Positions 1 through 5,978 of a stretch of 12,412 nt of DNA are shown in pieces. Every line of letters begins with the position of its first letter. The first letter of the stretch is position 1. The stretch comes from Lachnospiraceae bacterium UBA1718 (GTDB lineage: Bacteria > Bacillota > Clostridia > Lachnospirales > Lachnospiraceae): positions 17,156-29,567 of the forward strand of contig DCIU01000117.1 of assembly GCA_002317245.1 (NCBI GenBank), written 5' to 3'. The position numbers and the translations under genes were made by a program. The notes under the pieces were generated by a model. It had not been told where the DNA came from and searched no databases. It worked only from the letters and a program-made list of their open reading frames with translations.

Positions 1-56
1 CATGAGCATCATCATCATGACCACGACCACGAGCATGAGCATCATCATCATGACCA
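1..56 (+). repeat. 33-bp-period tandem repeat encoding a His-rich 11-residue unit
   Basis: The 23 bases at 1-23 recur exactly at 34-56, a period of 33 bp or 11 codons. The two units read HEHHHHDHDHE and HEHHHHDHGEG. The array reaches the left edge of the window, so its full copy number is not visible. Confidence 0.85.
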
Positions 57-387
57 TGGCGAGGGATGTACATGTGGCTGTCATGACCATGATCACCATC
101 ACCATCATGCAGATGAAGTATTCACCAGCTGGGGATATGAGAATGCCAAGAAGTATACTCGCGAGGAGATTGAGAACATCCTTGAGGAGCTTGATGACTG
201 CAACAAGTACGGTATGATCTTAAGAAGTAAGGGTATGGTTCAGGATAGCGAATCTAATGAGTGGATTTACTTCGACTATACACCAGGTGAGGCTAACGTA
301 CGTGCCGGCAGGCCAGACGTTACTGGCAAGATCTGTGTTATCGGATCAGGATTACATGAGGATGAGCTTACTAAGCTTTTCTCATAA
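1..387 (+). CDS. CobW/COG0523-family GTPase, C-terminal part (5' end outside window)
   Basis: The open frame runs from base 1 to the TAA at 385-387 and gives 128 residues. The first 36 residues contain 20 His and a CTCGC motif (Cys 23, 25, 27). This is the metal-binding linker typical of COG0523 metallochaperone GTPases such as YciC/ZNG1-type proteins. The remainder looks like a CobW C-terminal domain: an IENILEELDD helix, then LRSKGMVQ, WIYFDYTPGE, and a terminal GKICVIGSGL segment. The P-loop GTPase domain must lie upstream. The family moves Zn, Co or Ni to client proteins in the cytoplasm. The His/Cys content here suggests zinc, but the metal is not shown. The gene sits 18 nt before a second P-loop protein, so they probably form one operon. 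The His-rich part contains a tandem repeat, listed separately. Family confidence is good; the metal is inference. Confidence 0.85.
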   Translation, partial: HEHHHHDHDHEHEHHHHDHGEGCTCGCHDHDHHHHHADEVFTSWGYENAKKYTREEIENILEELDDCNKYGMILRSKGMVQDSESNEWIYFDYTPGEANVRAGRPDVTGKICVIGSGLHEDELTKLFS

Positions 388-405
388 GAGACAGAGGTTA
401 GAGAA

Positions 406-1359
406 ATGTTTGATAAGACAATTTCTGTATTTATGATTAATGGTTTCCTGGAGAGTGGTAAGACCCAGTTCATCAAGTACACGCTTGCTCAGGATTATTT
501 CCAGACAAGAGGTACAACACTTCTCATCGTCTGTGAAGAGGGCGAAGAGGAGTACGATCAGGCACTGCTTGCTAAGAGTAAGACGGTTATGGAGGTAATT
601 GAGGATGAGGAGGATTTCAATCCTGAATATCTTCAGTCCCTTGCCAAGAAATATAAGCCAGTCAGAGTAGTAATTGAGTTCAATGGAATGTGGAATCCTA
701 AGAATATTAAGCTGCCTTCAGACTGGAGCCTTGATCAGCAGATTACTAATATTGATGCGACAACCTTCCCTATGTATTTCGCCAATATGCGTTCGCTTGT
801 AGCTGAGCAGGTTAAGGGAAGTGAGATGGTTATCGTCAACAGATGCGACGGAATTGATGACCTTGCATCATATAAGAGAAACATTAAGAGTGTCAATGCC
901 AGAGCAGAGGTTATCTTCGAGGATAGCGAGGGCGAGCTTAATGTAAGCCTTGCTGAAGAACTTCCATTTGATCTTGAGGCACCTGTTATCGAACTTAATG
1001 ATACTGGATACGCTATCTGGTACATGGATATCATGGATAATCTTGAGAGATACGATGGTAAGACTATTGAATATACGGCTATGGTTGTTAAGCCACCTAT
1101 GTTCCCAGATGGTTACTTTGTGCCAGGACGCATGGCTATGACATGCTGTGCTGATGATATTGCCATGCTTGGCTTTATCTGTCAGTTCAAAGGTGCTAAG
1201 GACCTGCCTGAGAAGAGCTGGGTAAAAGTGAACGCAACTATACATATTGAGAACCATGAAGCATATCAGGGTATGGGACCGGTTCTCTATGCTAACAGTA
1301 TTACAACTGTCAAGAAGCCTAAGAATGAGGTAATAGACTTCAGTAATCTTGATGGTTAA
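406..1359 (+). CDS. CobW-like P-loop GTPase fused to a YcgQ/DUF1980-like (TIGR03943) C-terminal domain
   Basis: The protein has 317 aa. The N-terminal half looks like a divergent CobW/COG0523 GTPase: P-loop GFLESGKT at residues 13-20, a VVIEFNG strand near 88-94, and NRCD at 145-148 in place of the usual NKxD. I do not see the GCxCC metal motif of classical COG0523 proteins. From about residue 215 the sequence changes to a domain resembling the C-terminal half of YcgQ/TIGR03943 proteins: YDGKTIEYTAMVVKPP, then a GRMAMTCCADD block with Cys 247 and 248. In other Firmicutes that domain is a separate protein paired with a YcgR-type permease. The start has a partial Shine-Dalgarno AGAGG at 393-397. 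It follows the His-rich CobW gene by 18 nt, which supports a joint role in metal trafficking. The domain calls rest on motif recall, and the actual metal is unknown. Confidence 0.72.
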   Translation: MFDKTISVFMINGFLESGKTQFIKYTLAQDYFQTRGTTLLIVCEEGEEEYDQALLAKSKTVMEVIEDEEDFNPEYLQSLAKKYKPVRVVIEFNGMWNPKNIKLPSDWSLDQQITNIDATTFPMYFANMRSLVAEQVKGSEMVIVNRCDGIDDLASYKRNIKSVNARAEVIFEDSEGELNVSLAEELPFDLEAPVIELNDTGYAIWYMDIMDNLERYDGKTIEYTAMVVKPPMFPDGYFVPGRMAMTCCADDIAMLGFICQFKGAKDLPEKSWVKVNATIHIENHEAYQGMGPVLYANSITTVKKPKNEVIDFSNLDG

Positions 1360-1386
1360 TTATTATTTGAATGAGTAAGAGGATAT

Positions 1387-2292
1387 ATGAGAGCAATATT
1401 ATCAGAGTATACTGATTTGCAGTGGGGCTTTTTCTTCTTTTTTTATTGCTTCGTAGGTTGGATCTGGGAATGCTCCTTCTGCTCAGTTCGTGCAAAAAAG
1501 TTTATTAACAGGGGATTTATGAGAGGCCCGGTTATTCCTATTTATGGATGTGGCGCCATTACAATGCTTATAGCGGCGGCTCCCTTCAAGGATAACCTAG
1601 TGCTTACATTTTTCTCCGGAATGATACTAGCTTCCATACTTGAGTACTGTACAGGTGCTGCAATGGAAGCAATCTTCAAGGTCAAATACTGGGATTATTC
1701 AAATAATAAGTTCAATATTAATGGCCACATATGCTTATATGCTTCCTGTGGATGGGGATTTGCAACCATTCTTATGACACAGTTCGTTCATAAGCCTATT
1801 GCGAATTTAGTAACAATGATTCCATATAAGGCCCTTCAGGCTGGTGTAACGATGGCTGCCTTCCTCTTTATTGTGGATTATACGCTTTCTTTCAAGGCTG
1901 CATGGGATATCAGAGATGCTCTTATTAAGTTAGAGGCTATTAAGGTTGAGATTGAGCGACTCCAGAAGAGGATGGATGTTGTTATAGCTTTTGCAGAGGA
2001 AGAGAAGGAAGAACTTATTGAGAAGAGGAATGAGTACATTAACGATAAGCTGCTTGCTATTGAGGCTAAATTAGCTGCTGCTAAGGATAAGCTTGATATG
2101 TCTGAAGAGCATCGCCAGGAGTTAGCAGATATTAGAATTCGCGCTAAGGTTATGCAGGACAGATTGGAGCAGTTATTTGACAAGAAGGATTTCTTCAAAC
2201 GTACTGCAATTATCGGTAATCCATTCATGGTATCTAAGAAATTCAAGGATGGCCTGAGTGAGATTAAGCACCGTGTGCTGGATAAAAAATAA
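1387..2292 (+). CDS. CmpB-type (PF06541) integral membrane protein with coiled-coil tail
   Basis: The protein has 301 aa. The N-terminal 170 residues carry about five hydrophobic segments (roughly 12-32, 47-66, 70-95, 113-135 and 145-168). They include conserved blocks that I associate with the 'putative ABC-transporter type IV' family PF06541: GWIWECSFCS at 24-33, NRGFMRGPVIPIYG at 41-54, and LEYCTGAAME near 85-94 followed by KYWDYS. Residues about 176-265 form a charged helical region rich in Glu, Lys and Leu, predicted to be a cytoplasmic coiled coil. The transport label of the family is weakly supported in general, and no ATPase gene is seen here. A Shine-Dalgarno-like AAGAGG lies at 1378-1383 before the ATG. 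It is 27 nt downstream of the P-loop fusion gene and probably co-transcribed. Its 3' end must accommodate the promoter of rnpB. Confidence 0.75.
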   Translation: MRAILSEYTDLQWGFFFFFYCFVGWIWECSFCSVRAKKFINRGFMRGPVIPIYGCGAITMLIAAAPFKDNLVLTFFSGMILASILEYCTGAAMEAIFKVKYWDYSNNKFNINGHICLYASCGWGFATILMTQFVHKPIANLVTMIPYKALQAGVTMAAFLFIVDYTLSFKAAWDIRDALIKLEAIKVEIERLQKRMDVVIAFAEEEKEELIEKRNEYINDKLLAIEAKLAAAKDKLDMSEEHRQELADIRIRAKVMQDRLEQLFDKKDFFKRTAIIGNPFMVSKKFKDGLSEIKHRVLDKK

Positions 2293-2293
2293 A

Positions 2294-2299
2294 TAGAAT
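2294..2299 (+). promoter_or_regulatory. Candidate -10 box for rnpB
   Basis: TAGAAT matches five of six bases of the -10 consensus and would start transcription near 2306, close to the 5' strand of RNase P helix P1 at 2304. No convincing -35 box is visible 16-18 bp upstream, where the preceding gene is still coding. The call rests on position and the -10 box only. Confidence 0.35.
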
Positions 2300-2303
2300 A
2301 AAT

Positions 2304-2641
2304 ATGTGTGGGGTGGACGATCGCGGCTGAGTAATCAGGTGAGGAAAGTCCGGGCTTCGCAGGGCAGGGTGCCGGATAACGTCCGGTGGAGGTGACTCCC
2401 AGGCTAGTGCAACAGAGATATACCGCCACGTAAGTGGTAAGGGTGGAAAGGCGGTGTAAGAGACCACCGTGCAGCTGGTAACAGCTGTAGCCATGTAAAC
2501 CCCATCCGAAGCAAGACCAAATATGGAGACTATGAGGCGGCCCGTCTCGTCTCCGGGTAGGTTGCTTGAGGCGGCTGGTAACAGTCGTCCTAGATAGATG
2601 ATCGTCTTAAAGGACATAACCCGGCTTACAGCTCCACACAT
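2304..2641 (+). ncRNA. rnpB: RNase P RNA (catalytic subunit), A-type-like
   Basis: This is the ribozyme that removes 5' leaders from precursor tRNAs, together with the RnpA protein. Universally conserved blocks appear in order: GAGGAAAGTCCGGGC at 2341-2355 (P4 5' strand), ACAGAGATATACCGCC near 2411-2426, GGTAAGGGTGGAAAGGCGG, the AAACCCCATCCGAAGCAAGA block near 2497-2516, GGTAGGTTGCTTGAG, AGATAGATGATCGTC, and ACATAACCCGGCTTACAG at 2614-2631 (P4 3' strand). The ends are set by helix P1, in which ATGTGTGG (2304-2311) pairs with CCACACAT (2634-2641). Length (about 338 nt) and layout fit the ancestral A type. The 5' end is 11 nt after the upstream stop codon, and no strong terminator follows before the nrdR promoter. 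Confidence 0.97.
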
Positions 2642-2684
2642 TCTTTATTAAATACTTAGTCACAGGCCTAAAATGGCAAAAGGG

Positions 2685-2714
2685 TTGACATAATTATTAT
2701 TATTTATTTATAAT
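2685..2714 (+). promoter_or_regulatory. Consensus sigma-A-type promoter of nrdR
   Basis: TTGACA at 2685-2690 and TATAAT at 2709-2714 are both perfect consensus hexamers separated by 18 bp of almost pure A/T. Predicted transcription start is near 2721, about 49 nt before the nrdR ATG. Confidence 0.85.
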
Positions 2715-2722
2715 ATTTAATT

Positions 2723-2773
2723 ATGAACTCACTATTGTGGCTGAGTATTTTTATTTTTAGGGGTGAAACATGA
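2723..2773 (+). CDS. Possible 16-codon leader ORF overlapping the nrdR start
   Basis: An ATG two bases after the predicted transcription start opens a 16-codon frame, MNSLLWLSIFIFRGET. Its TGA (2771-2773) overlaps the nrdR ATG as ATGA. There is no room for a ribosome site, so translation would have to be leaderless or nearly so. The ORF could equally be chance in AT-rich DNA. Confidence 0.2.
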   Translation: MNSLLWLSIFIFRGET

Positions 2774-3225
2774 AGTGTCCATTTTGTAATCATGAGAACA
2801 CAAGAGTAATCGATTCAAGACCAGCTGAAGAGAATAACTCTATTAGAAGAAGAAGAGTATGTGATGAGTGTGGTAAGAGATTTACTACATATGAGAAGGT
2901 TGAGACTATTCCTCTTATCATTATTAAGAAGGATAATAACCGCGAAGCATATGACAGATCTAAGATTGAGAGTGGTATCTTAAGAGCTTGTCATAAGAGA
3001 CCAGTGAGCGCTGCTCAGATTACTGGACTTATTGATGATGTTGAGACAGAGATCTTCAATATGGAAGAGAAGGAGATTTCTTCAGATATTATTGGTGAGA
3101 TTCTGATGCGTAAGCTTAAGGCACTTGACGAGGTTGCATATGTAAGATTTGCATCTGTATATCGTGAGTTCAAGGATCTTAATACATTTATGGATGAGCT
3201 TAAGAAGGTTATGAGTGGAAGATAA
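2770..3225 (+). CDS. nrdR: Transcriptional repressor NrdR
   Basis: The protein has 151 aa, the usual length for NrdR, the nucleotide-sensing repressor of ribonucleotide reductase operons. Residues 1-44 form the zinc ribbon with CPFC (Cys 3, 6) and CDEC (Cys 31, 34), joined by the conserved VIDSRPAEENNSIRRRR block that contributes to DNA binding. Residues about 49-139 form the ATP-cone that senses dATP/ATP (IIIKKDNNREAYDRSKI, then SDIIGEILMRKLKALDEVAYVRFASVYREF). The start is supported by the Shine-Dalgarno AGGGGTG at about 2759-2765 and by the family N-terminus MKCPFC. The gene has its own consensus promoter. No nrd operon lies in the window, so its targets are elsewhere. No NrdR boxes were recognised upstream. 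Confidence 0.97.
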   Translation: MKCPFCNHENTRVIDSRPAEENNSIRRRRVCDECGKRFTTYEKVETIPLIIIKKDNNREAYDRSKIESGILRACHKRPVSAAQITGLIDDVETEIFNMEEKEISSDIIGEILMRKLKALDEVAYVRFASVYREFKDLNTFMDELKKVMSGR

Positions 3226-3226
3226 C

Positions 3227-3255
3227 TTGCACTTAAGTTTTTAGAAACTTATACG
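3227..3255 (+). promoter_or_regulatory. Candidate promoter of the 123-aa gene
   Basis: TTGCAC at 3227-3232 and TATACG at 3250-3255 are separated by 17 bp, placing a start near 3262. Each hexamer matches only part of the consensus. The gene could also be read from nrdR, since no terminator separates them. Confidence 0.35.
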
Positions 3256-3299
3256 ATATATACATTGTAAGGAAATAAAAAAAGAAAGGTGGTGAGACG

Positions 3300-3671
3300 A
3301 TGGGTATAGGTACTAATTATGGTGGCTTTAATTACTTCCAGAGCGATTATAGAATTAATAACATTCCTAAGGCAGAACCTAGGGAAGCTGTTAAGCCTGT
3401 AGAATCTGTTACAGAAGCTCCTAAGCAGAGTTTTGACATTCAGGAGATTAATAATGCTCCTAGAACTACTGACCCTAACAGCGTCTCACTTACATTTAAT
3501 AAAGGAGACGACTTCTCATATATCGGTTCTGACAGTGATATCAAGATTCTTGATATGCAGAAGGCTATCTCAGATATGAAGCAGGACAGCATCTTACAGG
3601 AATACAATTACTTTGTTGGCAATTCAGCCAATGTATTCAATTCAGAAGATGGTACTGTATTAGCTAAATAG
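3300..3671 (+). CDS. Conserved-looking 123-aa protein of unknown function
   Basis: I do not recognise a named family. The protein is soluble, with no signal peptide or membrane segment. The first 60 residues are low in complexity and rich in Asn, Pro, Glu and Ala (GGFNYFQSDYR, then a KAEPREAVKPVES stretch) and are probably disordered. The last 60 look structured: LTFNKGDDFSYIGSDSDIK, a helix LDMQKAISDMKQDSILQEY, and the ending YFVGNSANVF. The start is firm because AAAGGTGGT at 3285-3293 is a strong Shine-Dalgarno, and codon use matches neighbouring housekeeping genes, so this is a real gene. It follows nrdR by 74 nt and is closed by a strong intrinsic terminator. A cytoplasmic protein with a disordered N-terminus and a helical binding C-terminus is the most that can be said. 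Confidence 0.8.
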   Translation: MGIGTNYGGFNYFQSDYRINNIPKAEPREAVKPVESVTEAPKQSFDIQEINNAPRTTDPNSVSLTFNKGDDFSYIGSDSDIKILDMQKAISDMKQDSILQEYNYFVGNSANVFNSEDGTVLAK

Positions 3672-3677
3672 TTCTCT

Positions 3678-3711
3678 AAGACCTGTGTTAATGGACGCAG
3701 GTCTTTTTTTT
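3678..3711 (+). terminator. Intrinsic terminator after the 123-aa gene
   Basis: AAGACCTGTGT at 3678-3688 pairs with GCAGGTCTT and its flanking bases up to 3705 (11-bp stem including one G-U), leaving a short loop, and is followed by a T tract to 3711. The stop codon of the gene is 7 nt upstream. Confidence 0.88.
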
Positions 3712-3712
3712 A

Positions 3713-3721
3713 TGCTATAAT
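3713..3721 (+). promoter_or_regulatory. Extended -10 promoter giving a predicted leaderless HAD mRNA
   Basis: TGCTATAAT is a consensus -10 box with the TGN extension. The last T is at 3721, so the start site at +1 falls on 3728, the A of the HAD start codon. The best -35 match (TGGACG at 3692-3697, 18-bp spacing) is weak and lies inside the upstream terminator hairpin. No Shine-Dalgarno is present. Confidence 0.65.
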
Positions 3722-3727
3722 CTCATC

Positions 3728-4231
3728 ATGTTTGAGAAGTTTTACCCTGATGAATATTATGAATCATCCTATGTAGTACCCTATGAGGATCTGTATGCTG
3801 CTGGCTACAGAGGACTTATATATGATATAGACAATACACTTGTTACCCATGGGGCGCCTGCAGATGCCAGAAGTATTGAACTAATAGAAAGACTTAAGGC
3901 AATCGGTTTTGACATAACCTTATTGTCCAATAATAAGCAGCCAAGAGTAGATATGTTCAATGCGGACGTTCATGTCCACGCCATTAGTAAAGCTGGTAAG
4001 CCTAAGACAGAGGGCTACATTAAGGCCTGTGAGCTAATGGGGACGACTGTAGATACAACTATCTTCATAGGCGATCAAATATTCACTGATGTATGGGGGG
4101 CCAAGAGAGCAGGTATTAAATCATTTATGGTTAAATACATTGATCCGCATGAAGAAATACAGATTATTCTTAAGAGAAGACTGGAGTATTTTGTGCTGAA
4201 AGAGTATTTTGCACGTAAAAAGGCTAAATAA
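3728..4231 (+). CDS. YqeG-family HAD-superfamily (subclass IIIA) phosphatase
   Basis: The protein has 167 aa, matching the YqeG family (TIGR01668). HAD motif I is YDIDNTLV with Asp 33 and Asp 35, the nucleophile and acid/base pair. Motif II is LLSNN with Ser 67. Motif III is the Lys in KAGKPK (about 91). Motif IV is IGDQIFTD with Asp 116 and Asp 121. The N-terminal segment FEKFYPDEYYESSYVV corresponds to the start of family members, so the ATG at 3728 is the right start even though no Shine-Dalgarno precedes it. Family members are cytoplasmic phosphatases of uncertain substrate; proposals such as phosphatidylglycerophosphate phosphatase come from other lineages. The gene lies 83 nt before efp with no terminator between, so it may read into efp. 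Confidence 0.92.
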   Translation: MFEKFYPDEYYESSYVVPYEDLYAAGYRGLIYDIDNTLVTHGAPADARSIELIERLKAIGFDITLLSNNKQPRVDMFNADVHVHAISKAGKPKTEGYIKACELMGTTVDTTIFIGDQIFTDVWGAKRAGIKSFMVKYIDPHEEIQIILKRRLEYFVLKEYFARKKAK

Positions 4232-4242
4232 TAAGTAATTTA

Positions 4243-4272
4243 TTGTTGAAAATCTTGTTAACATAGTATAAA
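4243..4272 (+). promoter_or_regulatory. Candidate efp promoter
   Basis: TATAAA at 4267-4272 is a reasonable -10 box with a start near 4279. The upstream partner is either TTGTTG at 4243-4248 (18-bp spacing) or TTGAAA at 4246-4251 (15-bp spacing); neither is ideal. Confidence 0.4.
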
Positions 4273-4314
4273 CTATTAAAGGATTACGACGTCAATTTTT
4301 AGGAGGATTATTAT

Positions 4315-4872
4315 ATGATATCAGCAGGTGATTTCAGAAATGGTGTTACAATCGAGTTCGAAGGTAATATCTTTCAGATTATCGAGTTCCAGCATGTAAA
4401 GCCAGGTAAGGGCGCAGCTTTCGTACGTACTAAGCTTAAGAACATTAAGTCTGGTGGTGTAGTTGAGAAGACATTCCGTCCTACAGAGAAGTGCCCAACA
4501 GCACGTATAGATAGAAAAGATATGCAGTATCTTTACAGCGATGGAGATTTATTCTATTTCATGGACAATGAGAGCTATGAGCAGATCGCTATTGGTAAGG
4601 ATGCAATCGGTGATGCTCTTAAGTTCGTTAAGGAGAACGAAGAGTGTAAGGTTTGCTCACACAATGGTAATGTATTCGCTGTAGAAGCTCCATTATTTGT
4701 TGAGCTTGAGATTACTGAGACAGAGCCAGGTTTCAAGGGTGATACAGCTACAGGTGCTACTAAGCCAGCAACTGTTGAGACTGGTGCTAACGTTCTTGTT
4801 CCTCTCTTCGTTGAGCAGGGCGATAAGATTAAGATCGATACAAGAACAGGTGAGTATCTTTCAAGAGTATAA
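4315..4872 (+). CDS. efp: Translation elongation factor P
   Basis: The protein has 185 aa, the standard EF-P length. EF-P binds between the P and E sites of the ribosome and rescues stalling at polyproline stretches. Three beta-barrel domains follow in order: an N-terminal KOW-like domain (about 1-62) with the tip loop HVKPGKGAAF, a central OB domain (about 65-125, MQYLYSDGDLFYFMD), and a C-terminal OB domain (about 128-185) with the diagnostic DTATGATKPATVETG and DTRTGEYLSRV. The loop-tip residue is Lys 32, which in other bacteria can be modified. No modification enzyme is in the window. The start is fixed by AGGAGG at 4301-4306, 8 nt before the ATG. A strong terminator follows at once. Confidence 0.98.
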   Translation: MISAGDFRNGVTIEFEGNIFQIIEFQHVKPGKGAAFVRTKLKNIKSGGVVEKTFRPTEKCPTARIDRKDMQYLYSDGDLFYFMDNESYEQIAIGKDAIGDALKFVKENEECKVCSHNGNVFAVEAPLFVELEITETEPGFKGDTATGATKPATVETGANVLVPLFVEQGDKIKIDTRTGEYLSRV

Positions 4873-4891
4873 TTCGCATAGAATTGCTTGT

Positions 4892-4922
4892 AAGGCAACG
4901 ACAATGGTCGTTGCCTTTTTTA
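4892..4922 (+). terminator. Intrinsic terminator after efp
   Basis: AAGGCAACGAC (4892-4902) and GTCGTTGCCTT (4907-4917) form a perfect 11-bp stem with a four-base loop AATG, followed by a T-rich run. It begins 19 nt after the efp stop codon. Confidence 0.95.
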
Positions 4923-4975
4923 TTGCTTAATTGTCTGTAAGATGCGTTAGTTTTGACATTAAGAAAGGAAGAATT

Positions 4976-5965
4976 ATGAATTCTAAAGATGAGAGACAGA
5001 CAATTAGAAGCGACGAAGAAAGAAGCGATTTCGAGATATTCTGCGATAAGCTGATTAGCAGGTTGGAATGCTACTATGGTGATAACTACTCTATAACAAT
5101 TAGTAGTGTTAACAAGAATAATGGCATTATCAGGCATGCACTCTTAATAAGAGAGGATGTATGTAACCTGTCACCAAGCATTTATATTGATAAGCTATAT
5201 GAGGATTATAGTGATGGTACAAGCTTTGCGGAGATTATAAGGGAGATAATAGATATTAGGAATGAGAATGACTATCTTGATGATTTTGATGTTGATTTTG
5301 TTAAGAACTATGAGCTTGTAAGACAGAGGCTGGGTATGAAGTTGGTAAGCAGAGAACTTAATAGGGAACTGTTAACTAATGCTCCCTATATTGAGTTTGC
5401 AGACCTTGCGCTTGTATTCTTCATAATGGTAACGGAGATTAAGGTTGGAGAGGCATCAATTCTAATAAAGAACGAACTGTTTGACGAATGGAATGTTACT
5501 GTCACAGAGCTCCATCATGATGCTAAGGAGAATATGATGCGTATGTATCCACCTGTTAGATCAGCCCTTGTAGATATGGTAGGAGATTTACTGGGGGTAC
5601 TTAAATTACCAGAAGCTAACTGTCCGGGGGAGACAGATATTCCCTATGACCTCCAGGACGAGATAGGTAATAACTGCATGTATGTCCTTACTAATCAGGC
5701 AAGATGGTATGGCGCTACCTGTATGGCTTATACAGACATGCTTAAGTGTATAGCAGATTCCTTCGAATCTGACTTCTATATCCTTCCAAGTTCAATCCAT
5801 GAGATCATACTGATTCCCGTGGGCAGTGTGGCTGATATTAGCAGGGGTTTCTTAACCAGTATGGTGAGGGAGGTTAATGCTGCAGAGATTAGCGAAGAAG
5901 AGATATTATCGGACCACGCTTATCTGTATCATAGGGCCAATAACTGGCTAGAGAGCCTTGAATAA
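4976..5965 (+). CDS. DUF5688-like conserved protein of unknown function
   Basis: The protein has 329 aa and is soluble, acidic, and without signal peptide or membrane segments. I associate the C-terminal third with DUF5688, a family common in Lachnospiraceae. Diagnostic-looking parts are NNCMYVLTNQARWYGA at 232-247, DFYILPSSIHEIILIP at 266-281, and SMVREVNAAEISEEEILSDHAYLYHR towards the end. No catalytic motif is apparent and the biochemical role is unknown. The ATG at 4976 is chosen because AGAAAGGA (4962-4969) is a good Shine-Dalgarno 6 nt upstream. An in-frame TTG at 4931 would sit beside the efp terminator without a ribosome site. I see no convincing promoter in the 53 bp after that terminator. 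The stop codon lies in the loop of the hairpin shared with the convergent gene. Confidence 0.8.
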   Translation: MNSKDERQTIRSDEERSDFEIFCDKLISRLECYYGDNYSITISSVNKNNGIIRHALLIREDVCNLSPSIYIDKLYEDYSDGTSFAEIIREIIDIRNENDYLDDFDVDFVKNYELVRQRLGMKLVSRELNRELLTNAPYIEFADLALVFFIMVTEIKVGEASILIKNELFDEWNVTVTELHHDAKENMMRMYPPVRSALVDMVGDLLGVLKLPEANCPGETDIPYDLQDEIGNNCMYVLTNQARWYGATCMAYTDMLKCIADSFESDFYILPSSIHEIILIPVGSVADISRGFLTSMVREVNAAEISEEEILSDHAYLYHRANNWLESLE

Positions 5966-5975
5966 GGCTCTCTAG
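5948..5975. terminator. 10-bp hairpin between convergent genes
   Basis: CTAGAGAGCC (5948-5957) pairs perfectly with GGCTCTCTAG (5966-5975) around an 8-base loop that contains the stop codon of the DUF5688-like gene. Being symmetrical, it forms on both strands' transcripts, and the minus-strand gene ends 4 bp away. Neither side has a clear T tract, so efficient intrinsic termination is not assured. Confidence 0.5.
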
Positions 5976-5978
5976 ATA

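Noticed and set aside
2..217. A 71-codon frame rich in Met, Thr and Ile at the left edge
   Set aside because: It is the +2 shadow of the His-rich repeat. The frame starting at base 1 continues to 387 and matches a CobW C-terminal domain.
1878..2641. Minus-strand and overlapping open frames across the CmpB-type gene end and rnpB
   Set aside because: They run antisense to a well supported gene and to RNase P RNA, have Ser-rich shadow composition and no ribosome sites.
2691..2720. Run of TAATTATTATTATTTATTTA as a repeat or origin-like element
   Set aside because: It is the AT-rich spacer and surroundings of the nrdR promoter. No DnaA boxes or ordered iterons were seen.
4931..4975. Upstream TTG start extending the DUF5688-like protein by 15 residues
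   Set aside because: There is no Shine-Dalgarno and it lies 9 nt after the efp terminator. The ATG at 4976 has AGAAAGGA at the right distance.
4953..4981. Perfect TTGACA at 4953-4958 as -35 box with TATGAA near 4975
   Set aside because: It would start transcription near 4987, inside the gene and past its start codon, and no alternative start codon follows closely.
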